Shown: positions 8,792 through 17,248 of the stretch, piece by piece
Layout: the number at the start of each line of letters is the position of its first letter
Position numbering within the stretch: position 1 is the first letter of the stretch
Assembly: GCF_001940235.1 (NCBI RefSeq)
Contig: NZ_MJIE01000001.1
Span: 2,108,001-2,172,000 of the forward strand
Direction of reading: 5' to 3'
DNA length: 64,000 nucleotides
Origin: Hornefia porci
Lineage (GTDB): Bacteria; Bacillota; Clostridia; Peptostreptococcales; Anaerovoracaceae
Program-made: the position numbers and the translations under genes
The notes under the pieces: model-generated
Told to the model about the DNA's origin: nothing
Database searches by the model: none
The model's input: only the letters and a program-made list of their open reading frames with translations

Positions 8792-8859
8792 GCAGAAAAT
8801 TCAGGTACGGATATGAATAAATATAAAATCGTATCACAGAAACGAAGGGAGAATCAGTT

Positions 8860-10023
8860 ATGTCGATGTATTATTATTTACCCGCGCGAAATGTTTTTGG
8901 CGAAGGAGCTGTAAAGGAGTGCGGCCGTCTGCTGGCCACCATGCATGCGAAAAAAGCGATGATTGTCACTGACGCATTTCTCGCCACGCAGCCGATGGCC
9001 GCAGATATTCAGGGCTATCTGAAGGATGCGGGAATCGATTCGGTGATTTTCGGCGGAGCAGAGCCGAATCCGAAGGATACGAATGTTGAAGCGGGACTGA
9101 AGGTTTTCAACAAAGAGCAGTGCGATGCTATCGTCACTCTCGGCGGCGGATCTTCTCATGACTGCGGAAAGGGAATCGGCCTTGTGGCCGCCAACGGCGG
9201 AACAATTCATGATTATGAAGGAGTTGATAAAGCGGCCATCAGTCCGGTGCCGATCCTTGCGATTAATACGACGGCGGGAACCGCATCGGAAATTACCCGG
9301 TTCTGCATCATTACCGATACCAGGAGAAAGGTGAAGATGGCCATTCTGGACTGGAGAGTCACTCCGGATATCTCCATCAACGACCCGGAGCTTATGATTG
9401 GCATGCCGCCGTCGCTGACCGCTTCAACCGGAATGGACGCGCTTACTCATGCGATTGAGGCCTATGTTTCCACGATGGCGACTCCGATGACGGACGCCAC
9501 TGCGCTTCTGGCGATTACGATGATCACGCAGTACCTTCCGAAAGCGGTGGCGAACGGCGAATACATGAAGGCGAGAGACCGAATGGCCTACGCGCAGTAT
9601 CTGGCCGGCGCTGCGTTTAATAACGCTTCTCTCGGATATGTCCATGCGATGGCTCATCAGCTGGGAGGCTTTTACAATCTGCCCCATGGCGTCTGCAATG
9701 CGATTCTGCTGCCGTATGTGGAGGAGTTCAATATTATCGGAAACCTGAACCGCTTCAGAGATATCGCGAGAGCGATGGGTGAAAAAGTGGACGGGTTGTC
9801 CACGGATGATGCGGCAGTGAAGGCGATTCGGGCAATCAGGCGGCTGAGCTGTCAGGTCGGTATTCCGGCGAACCTGAAGGAGCTGGGCGTCCGGCGGGAG
9901 GATTTCGATATCCTGGCTGAGAACGCCATGAAGGATGCCTGCGCGGCGACGAACCCGCGGAAGGCGACAAAGGAACAGATTATCGATATCTTCGAGAAGG
10001 CGTATGAGGGCGCGGCGCGGTAG
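8860..10023 (+). CDS. Iron-containing (group III) alcohol dehydrogenase, possible 4-hydroxybutyrate dehydrogenase
   Basis: The 387-residue NAD(P)-dependent dehydrogenase has the family NAD motif GGGSSHDCGKG (residues 95-105) and all four iron ligands: Asp193, His197, His262 and His276. These match the positions of 1,3-propanediol dehydrogenase. GAAGGGAG lies 12 bases before ATG 8860. The group includes 4-hydroxybutyrate dehydrogenase (succinate semialdehyde reduction), butanol/ethanol dehydrogenases and 1,3-propanediol dehydrogenase, and sequence alone does not separate them. The position right after abfD makes 4-hydroxybutyrate dehydrogenase a reasonable guess. A strong terminator follows. 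Confidence 0.9.
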   Translation: MSMYYYLPARNVFGEGAVKECGRLLATMHAKKAMIVTDAFLATQPMAADIQGYLKDAGIDSVIFGGAEPNPKDTNVEAGLKVFNKEQCDAIVTLGGGSSHDCGKGIGLVAANGGTIHDYEGVDKAAISPVPILAINTTAGTASEITRFCIITDTRRKVKMAILDWRVTPDISINDPELMIGMPPSLTASTGMDALTHAIEAYVSTMATPMTDATALLAITMITQYLPKAVANGEYMKARDRMAYAQYLAGAAFNNASLGYVHAMAHQLGGFYNLPHGVCNAILLPYVEEFNIIGNLNRFRDIARAMGEKVDGLSTDDAAVKAIRAIRRLSCQVGIPANLKELGVRREDFDILAENAMKDACAATNPRKATKEQIIDIFEKAYEGAAR

Positions 10024-10046
10024 CGCCCTCTCGCCCTCTGCTTCAT

Positions 10047-10090
10047 CCATCGGGCTGCCTTCACCGGCAGCTCCGATGGTTTATTTCTTG
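10047..10090 (+). terminator. Intrinsic terminator after the alcohol dehydrogenase
   Basis: CCATCGG+GCTGCC pairs with GGCAGC+CCGATGG around a six-base loop with one bulged T. A T-rich tail (TTTATTTCTTG, starting at 10080) follows. It lies 23 bases after the stop codon. Confidence 0.85.
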
Positions 10091-10413
10091 TTTTTATTTA
10101 CTTCTTTTTCAAGTGTTTTTACCGTGTCCAAATATGCTTCCTCAACCGGCGAAAGGGTCTGTACCTGCTCCCCTGTACTGCTAAGTACTTTATCTAATTG
10201 CTGTACATAGTCGCTCATGTGCATCAGATTATGACGCATCGCCTGAATTTCTGCGAAATCAAAATATCCGGAAACCAGATTGTTTAGTATCTTCAGCTCA
10301 TCTTCATCCAGATAATTTTTTGCAATGCTAATATCGGCCCTCGCAGGGAAATCCCCTTTCCGGGTTATAATAGGTCATTTCTCTTGAAACTGTCCTATAA
10401 TATTGGTCTGCTC
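10081..10413 (-). pseudogene. Remnant of a RhuM-family (virulence RhuM/Fic-associated) gene
   Basis: Read on the minus strand, the last roughly 85 codons ending at 10081 encode a segment with IAKNYLDEDELKILNN and YFDFAEIQAM, close to the conserved C-terminal part of RhuM-family proteins. Upstream pieces in shifted frames (EQTNII; VSREMTYYN) resemble family N-terminal and middle segments, but the central YNLDVIISVGYRV region is deleted and stop codons interrupt the frame. The stretch is more AT-rich than its neighbours, as expected for a decayed mobile-element cargo gene. RhuM genes are often found beside restriction systems and on genomic islands. The family call is from memory of its motifs and moderate in confidence. 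Confidence 0.55.
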
Positions 10414-10424
10414 ATTAAACCTCG

Positions 10425-10943
10425 TCAGCGCTCGATTCCGTCCCGGGCTTCTACGCCCGCTTCATAATAGTGGCGGATCTCCTTCATTTCGGTGACCAGG
10501 TCTGCCTTCTCCAGCAGCCATTCCGGTGCGTAGCGTCCGGTCATGACCAGCTCGGTGCCGGAGGGCTTTGCCTCCAGAATGTCTTCCAGGTCTTCTCGCG
10601 TGATCAGATTGAAATACAGCGCGATGAATATCTCATCCAGAATCACCAGATCACAGCTTTCGGAGCGCAGTATCTCCAGCGCACGCTTTACGCCGTCACG
10701 GGCGGCCCGGATATCGGGAATTCCCGCGTCACGGTCCACGATGCAGCCCATGCCGAACAACTCGACCTGAATTTCCGGAATACGCTCCTTCAGAATGCCG
10801 ATTTCGTGGTATTCCATGCTTTTCATAAACTGCCCGAGATAAACCTGAAGACCTGCGCCGGCCGCCCGAAGGGCCAGGCCTAGGGCAGCTGTGGTTTTCC
10901 CCTTGCCGTTGCCGGTATAAATCTGAAAATATCCTTTGTTCAT
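10425..10943 (-). CDS. cobO: Cob(I)yrinic acid a,c-diamide / cobalamin adenosyltransferase (CobO/BtuR type)
   Basis: The 172-residue cytoplasmic enzyme transfers the adenosyl group of ATP to cob(I)alamin or its precursors. The atypical P-loop GNGKGKTTAALGLALRAAG is at residues 10-28 and the conserved LVILDEIFIAL segment around residue 105. The start at 10943 has a perfect AGGAGG site. No cobalamin riboswitch or other cobalamin gene is visible nearby, so it may serve salvage. Its 5' side is filled by imperfect GC-rich tandem repeats (10961-11080). Confidence 0.92.
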   Translation of the reverse strand: MNKGYFQIYTGNGKGKTTAALGLALRAAGAGLQVYLGQFMKSMEYHEIGILKERIPEIQVELFGMGCIVDRDAGIPDIRAARDGVKRALEILRSESCDLVILDEIFIALYFNLITREDLEDILEAKPSGTELVMTGRYAPEWLLEKADLVTEMKEIRHYYEAGVEARDGIER

Positions 10944-10960
10944 GCTGCGTCCTCCTCGTG

Positions 10961-11080
10961 TTGTGTGTCGTGTCTGCGATGTGGTGCGCGCATCTCGGCG
11001 CCATGTGTCGCGTCTGCGATGCTCTGCGTGCATCCCGGCGTTGTGCGCTGTGCGCCGCGGTGCTGGCGATGCGGTGTGTG
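10961..11080. repeat. Imperfect GC-rich tandem repeat, about 40-bp period
   Basis: The TGTCTGCGAT-type core recurs at 10971 and 11011 (period 40), with a more diverged third copy near 11062. The tract lies in the 5' region of the cobO gene. No protein-coding use is evident in either strand. Together with 11081-11235 it fills the 292-base gap between the two divergent genes. Confidence 0.6.
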
Positions 11081-11235
11081 CCCGTACGTGAGGCTGTTTT
11101 TTTGTACATCACAAAGTATACCACAAAAAAATTATTTTGACTGATGTATACACTTATCGGGGAGGGTTTTGTGCTATAATGGAAATGTTATTTTGAAATC
11201 GCGGGCGGAATGGAACGCTGTGAAAGGGTATAAGG

Positions 11236-12042
11236 ATGCATTTAAATATCGATGGCTATGAAATTAATTATACAATGACCGGAGCGGGGGAGCAGACTCT
11301 GGTGATCCTGCAGGGCTGGGGCACGGAGCTGACGGTGTATGATTCCGTCGCGGCCTGTGTATCAGACCGGTACCGCGTGGTGCAGTTTGATTTCCCCGGA
11401 TTCGGAAAGAGTACGGAGCCGGCGGAGCCCTGGTCGGTGGAGGATTACGCTCAGTTTTTCATTAAATTCATGGATGCGCTGCAGATTCGCAGGGCGTCGC
11501 TTCTGGGGCATTCCTACGGCGGACGGGTCATCATCCGGCTGGCGGCGAAGGAGAGTCTGCCCTTTGAGATTGACAGAATCGTTCTGGTAGACAGCGCCGG
11601 CGTGCTTCCGGAGAAAACGGCGAAGCAGAAATGGAGCGTTCGCCGGTATAAATTCCTGAAGAAAATAGTCAGCATGAAGCTGGCGCAGGCGATCTGTCCG
11701 GAGCTCATCGAGGAGTGGCGGAACAGTCAGGGGTCTGCGGATTACCGGAACGCCACGCCGATCATGCGGCAGTGCCTTGTGAAGGCTGTCAACGAGGATC
11801 TGACGCCTCTGATGCCGAAAATCCGGCAGGATACGCTGCTGATCTGGGGGGATCAGGACGATGCGACGCCGCTTTCGGACGCGAAAATCATGGAAGAAAG
11901 GATTCCGGAATCGGGGCTGGCGGTGATCCACGGAGCGGGCCATTACTGCTTTCTGGAGCAGCCGCAGGTATTCCGGCGGATTATGCAGTCATATTTTCAG
12001 ACAGAGGATACAGACAGAAAACAGATAGAAGAGAATCAATAG
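11236..12042 (+). CDS. Alpha/beta hydrolase
   Basis: The 268-residue alpha/beta-hydrolase-fold protein carries the nucleophile elbow GHSYGG (Ser near residue 94), a catalytic-acid region at GDQDDATPL and a late His in HGAGHYCFLEQP. No signal peptide is present. TATAAT at 11175-11180 with a TG extension is a likely -10 element. It is followed within 16 bp by a membrane MurF-like gene and then by a D-Ala-D-Ala ligase gene, a grouping that suggests a cell-wall-linked esterase or peptidase-like role. The substrate is unknown. Confidence 0.85.
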   Translation: MHLNIDGYEINYTMTGAGEQTLVILQGWGTELTVYDSVAACVSDRYRVVQFDFPGFGKSTEPAEPWSVEDYAQFFIKFMDALQIRRASLLGHSYGGRVIIRLAAKESLPFEIDRIVLVDSAGVLPEKTAKQKWSVRRYKFLKKIVSMKLAQAICPELIEEWRNSQGSADYRNATPIMRQCLVKAVNEDLTPLMPKIRQDTLLIWGDQDDATPLSDAKIMEERIPESGLAVIHGAGHYCFLEQPQVFRRIMQSYFQTEDTDRKQIEENQ

Positions 12043-12058
12043 AAGAGGAGTAGGGAGC

Positions 12059-13621
12059 ATGGAGTTTTTTCAGATCGTTGTTTCCATCGTGATGCTGCCG
12101 GCGTTTCTGCTGGTCATGCGATATAATATGCATATGTTCCAGCTGAACGGATATTTCAACGGTGAGCATCGGAGCTGGCTGAAGCAGAAGCACGGCAAGC
12201 AGCGCAGCCTGCTGTTTCTCTGTGTGTTCGGCGTGCTTTCCGCGGTTTTTCCGACCGCGCTGCCGCTGACCGCGCTGCTGGTGACAGCGCTGGTGGTTTT
12301 GCGGTATTATCAGTTTCTGAAGAAGATTAATACAAAGAAGAACATCGTCTACACCCATCGGGTGCAGCGGATGATCGGTGCGGATATCGTGCTGGCGGCT
12401 GTCATTGCCGCGGCGGCGGTCCGGGGATTGGGAATTTCTGTGCTTCCCGGGACGCTGGCGGTGCTCACGGCGCTGCAGATGGTCGTTTTCCTGTTCATCA
12501 ACGTCCTGATGAAGCCTTTTGAGAAGATGATCAAGGGCCGTTATATCCGGGACGCGGAGCGGATCCTTGCGGCGAATCCGGATCTGAAGATCATCGGCGT
12601 CACGGGAAGCTACGGCAAGACCAGCGTCAAATTCTATCTGCAGACCCTGCTGTCCAGCCGCTTCAGCGTGCTGGTCACTCCGGAAAGCTACAATACGCCG
12701 ATGGGCGTCGTGAAGACCATCCGTGAATCGCTGCGGTCCACCCACGAGATCTTCGTCTGTGAGATGGGAGCACGAAAGACCGGAGAAATCAGGGAAATCT
12801 GTGATTTCGTTCATCCGGATCACGGTCTGATTACATCCATCGGCCCCGCACATCTGGAAACATTTCATTCCATCGACAACATCGTGAAAACCAAGTTCGA
12901 GCTGGCAGATGCGCTGCCGGAGGGCGGAACGCTGTTTCTCAACGGAGACAATGAGTATCTGAGTGAAAACAGCGAAAAATATCCGAACGTCGTATTTTAC
13001 CGGAACCATTCCGCAGGCGCAGGCTACTGCGCGGGGAATATACATTTGTCCCAGAAGGGAACGGAGTTCACGGTCACAGCGCCCTCGGGGGAGACGGAGA
13101 AATTTCAGACCCGGCTTCTGGGGGAGCATAATATCATCAACATCGCCGGGGCCATCGCGGTGGCGAATACCTTCGGAATTCCGCTGAAGGAGCTGCGGGT
13201 TCCGGTGCGCCGCATCCGGCCGGTTCCTCATCGTATGGAGATGATTGAGCGCGGCGCGGTTACGATTATCGACGATGCATATAATTCCAATCCGGTAGGC
13301 TCCAGGGCAGCGGTGGAGACGCTGAAAAGCTTCGACGGCATCCGGATCCTGATCACGCCGGGCATGGTGGAGCTGGGAGACCGGGAAGATGAATATAACT
13401 ATAAGTTCGGAGGCTATGCGGCGGACTGCTGCGATTACGTCCTGCTCATCGGACGGCGGCATACGGCGCCGATTGAGAAGGGGCTGCTGGAGAAGGGCTT
13501 CCCCGGAGAACGCTGTCACGTTTATGAGCACCTCCGGGACGCTCTGGACTTCGCATACGGGATCAGGGCAGAGGGACACAAGTTCATCCTTCTGGAAAAC
13601 GACCTGCCCGACAACTATTAG
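12059..13621 (+). CDS. Membrane-anchored Mur ligase (MurF-like)
   Basis: The 520-residue protein has an N-terminal region with about four hydrophobic segments (residues 1-160) followed by a Mur ligase ATPase domain with P-loop GVTGSYGKTS (about residue 180) and a C-terminal ligase domain containing DDAYNSNPVG. MurF adds D-Ala-D-Ala to UDP-MurNAc-tripeptide in the cytoplasm; soluble MurF is about 450 residues and has no membrane segments. The gene is placed 9 bp before a D-Ala-D-Ala ligase gene, so the two may supply and attach the dipeptide at the membrane. It could instead be a paralogue with another acceptor. Confidence 0.85.
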   Translation: MEFFQIVVSIVMLPAFLLVMRYNMHMFQLNGYFNGEHRSWLKQKHGKQRSLLFLCVFGVLSAVFPTALPLTALLVTALVVLRYYQFLKKINTKKNIVYTHRVQRMIGADIVLAAVIAAAAVRGLGISVLPGTLAVLTALQMVVFLFINVLMKPFEKMIKGRYIRDAERILAANPDLKIIGVTGSYGKTSVKFYLQTLLSSRFSVLVTPESYNTPMGVVKTIRESLRSTHEIFVCEMGARKTGEIREICDFVHPDHGLITSIGPAHLETFHSIDNIVKTKFELADALPEGGTLFLNGDNEYLSENSEKYPNVVFYRNHSAGAGYCAGNIHLSQKGTEFTVTAPSGETEKFQTRLLGEHNIINIAGAIAVANTFGIPLKELRVPVRRIRPVPHRMEMIERGAVTIIDDAYNSNPVGSRAAVETLKSFDGIRILITPGMVELGDREDEYNYKFGGYAADCCDYVLLIGRRHTAPIEKGLLEKGFPGERCHVYEHLRDALDFAYGIRAEGHKFILLENDLPDNY

Positions 13622-13630
13622 GGGGCTTTC

Positions 13631-14815
13631 ATGAAGACGAGAATTGCGGTTCTGTTTGGCGGAAACAGCGTGGAGCACGAGGTCTCGGTGATTTCGGGCA
13701 TCCAGGCGATCATGAGCATGAACAAAGAAAAATACGATGTGACGGCGGTGTATATCACAAAGGATTCTGTGATGTATACCGGGCCGGACATCAGTGAGAT
13801 TGACGCATACAAAGACATTCCGGGGCTTCTGTCCCGGTCGCAGCGGGTGATCTTTGTCAATGAAGGAGGAAGGGTCAGGCTGGAGCCGTACCCGAAAAAG
13901 CGCTTCGGCGGCGGCAGCGTGGAAATCGATCTGGCCTTCCCCGTCGTTCACGGAAAAAATGTGGAGGACGGAACGCTGGCGGGATATTTCAGGACTCTGG
14001 GGCTTCCCTTTGTGGGCTGCGACGTGGGAGCCTCCGCTCTCGGTATGGATAAATACGCCTCCAAGGTTGTCCTGAAGGAGAACGGCGTGCCTGTGCTGGA
14101 CGGGATCATCTATACGACGGCGGACTATGGCGACATCGACGGGATCATCGACGGCGTGGAGGAAAAGCTGGGATATCCTGTCATCGTCAAGCCTGTCGAT
14201 CTGGGCTCCAGCGTGGGCATCAGCGTGGCAAAGAACCGGATGGAGCTGGTGGATTCCATTGACGACGCGTTTACCTACGCCCATCGGATTATTGTGGAGC
14301 ACGCGATCACGCAGCTTCGGGAAATCAACTGCTCGGTGCTGGGCGATGAGAATCACGCCGTCGCTTCGGAAATTGAGGAGCCTCTTCATACAAAGGATAT
14401 CCTGAGCTATGAGGACAAATATCTGAGTGGCGGAAATTCCAAGGGCGGCGGCTCCAAAGGAATGGCCGGAGTCTCCAGGAAGATTCCGGCAGAGCTTGCG
14501 CCTGAGCGGCGGGAGGAGGTCAGACAGCTGGCGGTCCGCTCGTTTCAGACACTGGGATGCAGCGGCGTGGCCAGAATTGATTTCATGATCGACGAGGCCG
14601 ACGGGAAGCTGTACTTTAATGAAATCAACACGATTCCGGGCTCGCTGGCGTTCTATCTCTGGGAGCCGCTGGGAATCCCATATGAAGAGCTGCTGGACCG
14701 GCTGATCCGGCTGGCGCTGAAACGTGTGCGCGAGGAGGAGGCGCTGACATTCAGCTTCGATACCAATCTGCTGGATCAGACATCCCTGTCCGGCTCCAAG
14801 AGCAAGCTGGGGTAG
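13631..14815 (+). CDS. ddl: D-alanine--D-alanine ligase
   Basis: The 394-residue ATP-grasp enzyme joins two D-alanines. Visible are the N-terminal GGNSVEHEVSVISG motif, the ATP-grasp loop DLGSSVGISVAKN, the SYEDKYLSGG segment whose Tyr position agrees with dipeptide (Ala-Ala) rather than depsipeptide ligases, and the metal-binding end FNEINTIPG. A Gly/Ser/Lys-rich insertion of about 15 residues follows the EDKY motif. The gene sits between the MurF-like gene and a MATE exporter gene in the same direction. Specificity for Ala-Ala is inferred from motif only. Confidence 0.92.
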   Translation: MKTRIAVLFGGNSVEHEVSVISGIQAIMSMNKEKYDVTAVYITKDSVMYTGPDISEIDAYKDIPGLLSRSQRVIFVNEGGRVRLEPYPKKRFGGGSVEIDLAFPVVHGKNVEDGTLAGYFRTLGLPFVGCDVGASALGMDKYASKVVLKENGVPVLDGIIYTTADYGDIDGIIDGVEEKLGYPVIVKPVDLGSSVGISVAKNRMELVDSIDDAFTYAHRIIVEHAITQLREINCSVLGDENHAVASEIEEPLHTKDILSYEDKYLSGGNSKGGGSKGMAGVSRKIPAELAPERREEVRQLAVRSFQTLGCSGVARIDFMIDEADGKLYFNEINTIPGSLAFYLWEPLGIPYEELLDRLIRLALKRVREEEALTFSFDTNLLDQTSLSGSKSKLG

Positions 14816-14843
14816 GGAGCACGCATGAAAACAGGAGGAATGT

Positions 14844-16223
14844 GTGTACAGTATGAGCAGAAGACGGAAGCCTGCAATGAATATGATTGAGGGATCGCTG
14901 GGGGACAAGGTTCTCCAGTTTGCTGTGCCGCTGGCGATTACCGGCGTCCTTCAGCAGATCTTCAACGCCACGGATGTGGCGGTCGTCGGACAGTTCGCCG
15001 GCAAGAACGCCATGGCCGCAGTGGGCAGCAACAGCCCGGTCGTCGGTCTGATGGTCAATCTTTTCGTGGGCGTATCGCTGGGCGCGAATGTGGTGATTTC
15101 CAGGTTTACGGGACAAAGAAATCCGGACGGGATCCGGCGGGGCGTTCATACGGCGGTTCTGGTCGCGTTGGTCACCGGAGTGATTGTCGCAGTCCTGGGG
15201 ATACTGATTTCACGGCCTATGCTTGAGCTTCTGGGAGTACCGTCGTCCATCATGCCGATGGCCCTGGCCTACCTGCGCATCTATCTGCTGGGAATGCCGG
15301 TGATCCTTCTGTATAATTTTGAATCGTCCATCTTCCGCAGCCAGGGTGATACCAGGACGCCGTTGTTCTGCCTGATTACGGCGGGGCTGCTGAACGTGGT
15401 TCTGAACCTTTTCTTTGTACTCGTCCTGCACATGGACGCCGACGGCGTCGCCGCCGCCACAGTGATTTCCAATACTGTGAGCTCAGGTCTGATGTTCCTC
15501 GTGCTGCGCCGGACCGGGGCGCCGATCCGGATTCGGTTCCGGGACTTCCGTATTGACCGGGGAATCCTGAAGGTCATGCTGCAGATCGGACTGCCCGCCG
15601 GGCTGCAGGGAATGGTGTTTTCGATTTCCAACCTGTGCATCCAGTCGGCGCTGAACAGTCTGGGGCCGGACATCATCGCGGCGTCCTCCGCGGCGTTCAA
15701 TATCGAAATCGTGGCGTATTATATTATTAACGCCTTCGGGCAGGCGGAGACCACCTTCATCGGACAGAACAGCGGAGCGAGGAAGCCGGACCGCTGCAGG
15801 AGGGTGATTCGGATCGGGCTGGCGCAGGATCTGATTTTCACGGCGATTCTCTGCACCGCTATTATTTATTTTGCTGTTCCGCTGCTGAAGCTGTTCAACA
15901 CGGATCCGGAGGTTGTCCGGTACGGCCAGATCCGCATCGTGTATATTTTGTCGTTCGAGGTGATAAACGCGCTGATCGAAGGATTCTCCGGCGTGCTCCG
16001 GGGATTTGGAAAGTCGCTGGCGCCTGCATTGGTGGCGCTGGTCGGGATCTGCGGCACCCGGATCGTCTGGGTGTTTTTCGTGTTCCCAAACCATCCCGAC
16101 TTCCGGCTCCTGATTCTGTGCTTTCCCATAAGCTGGGCAATTACGGCGGGGATTCTGATCCTTTATTATCTGCTGATTCGCAGACGGCTTTTTGCCGGAA
16201 TCGCGCCGGCAGGCGTTCACTGA
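14844..16223 (+). CDS. MATE-family multidrug/metabolite exporter
   Basis: The 459-residue polytopic protein has about 12 hydrophobic helices in two homologous halves typical of the MATE superfamily (cation-coupled export). The N-terminal half shows FNATDVAVVGQFAG and the start of helix 7 the GLPAGLQGMVFSISN segment. An AGGAGGA site ends five bases before GTG 14844; ATG 14853 in the same frame is an alternative. It is the last gene of the hydrolase-MurF-Ddl run and faces corA tail to tail across 21 bp. The substrate is not predictable. Confidence 0.9.
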   Translation: MYSMSRRRKPAMNMIEGSLGDKVLQFAVPLAITGVLQQIFNATDVAVVGQFAGKNAMAAVGSNSPVVGLMVNLFVGVSLGANVVISRFTGQRNPDGIRRGVHTAVLVALVTGVIVAVLGILISRPMLELLGVPSSIMPMALAYLRIYLLGMPVILLYNFESSIFRSQGDTRTPLFCLITAGLLNVVLNLFFVLVLHMDADGVAAATVISNTVSSGLMFLVLRRTGAPIRIRFRDFRIDRGILKVMLQIGLPAGLQGMVFSISNLCIQSALNSLGPDIIAASSAAFNIEIVAYYIINAFGQAETTFIGQNSGARKPDRCRRVIRIGLAQDLIFTAILCTAIIYFAVPLLKLFNTDPEVVRYGQIRIVYILSFEVINALIEGFSGVLRGFGKSLAPALVALVGICGTRIVWVFFVFPNHPDFRLLILCFPISWAITAGILILYYLLIRRRLFAGIAPAGVH

Positions 16224-16244
16224 GCCGAGGCCTGCATGTTTGCG

Positions 16245-17186
16245 TCACAGCATTCGCAGGCGGCGGAGAAGGAAGAACAGAACGGCGCAGATGGCCAGGA
16301 TGATCAGACAGATGATGCCGAACCCGTTGACCATGGCGGCGAAGGGCATGCCACGGCCGTTGACGTTCATGCCGTAGAGCCCGGAAATGACTGTGGGGAT
16401 GGCGAGAATCAGAGTGATGGAGGTCAGGATCTTCATCACATTATTCAGTCGCTTGTCCAGAATCGTGGACATCAGATCACGCGTACTGTCGATGATGCCC
16501 TGATAGATCTGGGTCATCTCCATCGCCTGCTGATTTTCCACGATAACATCGCCCAGCAGGTCTTTGTCCTCCGGGTACTGCTCAATCCTCTCGTATCGGG
16601 TGAGACGGTTGAGCACGTTTGAATTTCCGCTGAGTCCGGTGGCGAAGTATACCAGAGTGGATTCCAGCTCGTGAAGTCCGATCAGGTCATCCTCTCCGGT
16701 GCGGCTGCCGATATCCTCTTCGATCAGGCGGCGCTTGCGGTCGATATCACGCAGCCCGTCCTGGAAACGCAGCGTGTTCTCCAGCATGATCTGATAGATA
16801 AAGCGCATTCTTTTCTTTGTGGAAAAACCGCGGTAACGCCCGTCGGCGAAGGCCTGAAGCACCGGCGTCTGTTGAATGGTGACGGTAACGATATGATCTC
16901 CGGTCAGCATGATTCCCATAGGAATCGTGTTGTATACCTCCTTTTCGTGTCGGATTTCCTCAGCCGGGATATCGATGATAATCAGCGTATAGCCGTCGGC
17001 AAGCTCTACACGGTTGTTTTCGTCCAGATCTGTGGCGGCCAGAATGTCGTCAAGATCGATTCCCAGTGTACCGGCGACCTGCTGCGCCTCTGCCTCGGTG
17101 GGATCGGTCAGGCGGATCCAGGAACCCGGAAGCGGTTCTGAAATCTGCAGAATCCGGCTTTTTTCTGTAATATAATATCTCAGCAT
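16245..17186 (-). CDS. corA: CorA-family divalent metal transporter
   Basis: The 313-residue protein has a long cytoplasmic N-terminal domain and two C-terminal membrane helices separated by YGMNVNG, the GMN signature of the CorA magnesium/cobalt channel. Length is normal for the family, which forms pentamers in the membrane. The start at 17186 lies 62 bp downstream of the EamA transporter gene on the same strand. It most likely takes up magnesium; other divalent metals are possible. Confidence 0.93.
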   Translation of the reverse strand: MLRYYITEKSRILQISEPLPGSWIRLTDPTEAEAQQVAGTLGIDLDDILAATDLDENNRVELADGYTLIIIDIPAEEIRHEKEVYNTIPMGIMLTGDHIVTVTIQQTPVLQAFADGRYRGFSTKKRMRFIYQIMLENTLRFQDGLRDIDRKRRLIEEDIGSRTGEDDLIGLHELESTLVYFATGLSGNSNVLNRLTRYERIEQYPEDKDLLGDVIVENQQAMEMTQIYQGIIDSTRDLMSTILDKRLNNVMKILTSITLILAIPTVISGLYGMNVNGRGMPFAAMVNGFGIICLIILAICAVLFFLLRRLRML

Positions 17187-17248
17187 GACCTTGCTGCCTC
17201 CAAATACAAAAATAATCTCTGAGAATAATTTAACACATTTGCGAAAAA

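Larger units (their letters stand above)
8401..8859 (+). other. Intergenic stretch with MITE-like/terminator element and ADH promoter
   Basis: No coding region is supported in these 459 bases. The first part holds a long imperfect inverted repeat (8433-8448 against 8496-8510) enclosing a small GC hairpin with a T-run. The middle (about 8580-8760) is AT-rich with no clear feature. The end carries the promoter for the alcohol dehydrogenase. Confidence 0.7.

Noticed and set aside
11981..14908. A 975-codon minus-strand open frame opposite the MurF-like and Ddl genes
   Set aside because: It runs antisense to two genes with clear conserved motifs; its composition (His/Gln/Arg-rich) is typical of a shadow frame.
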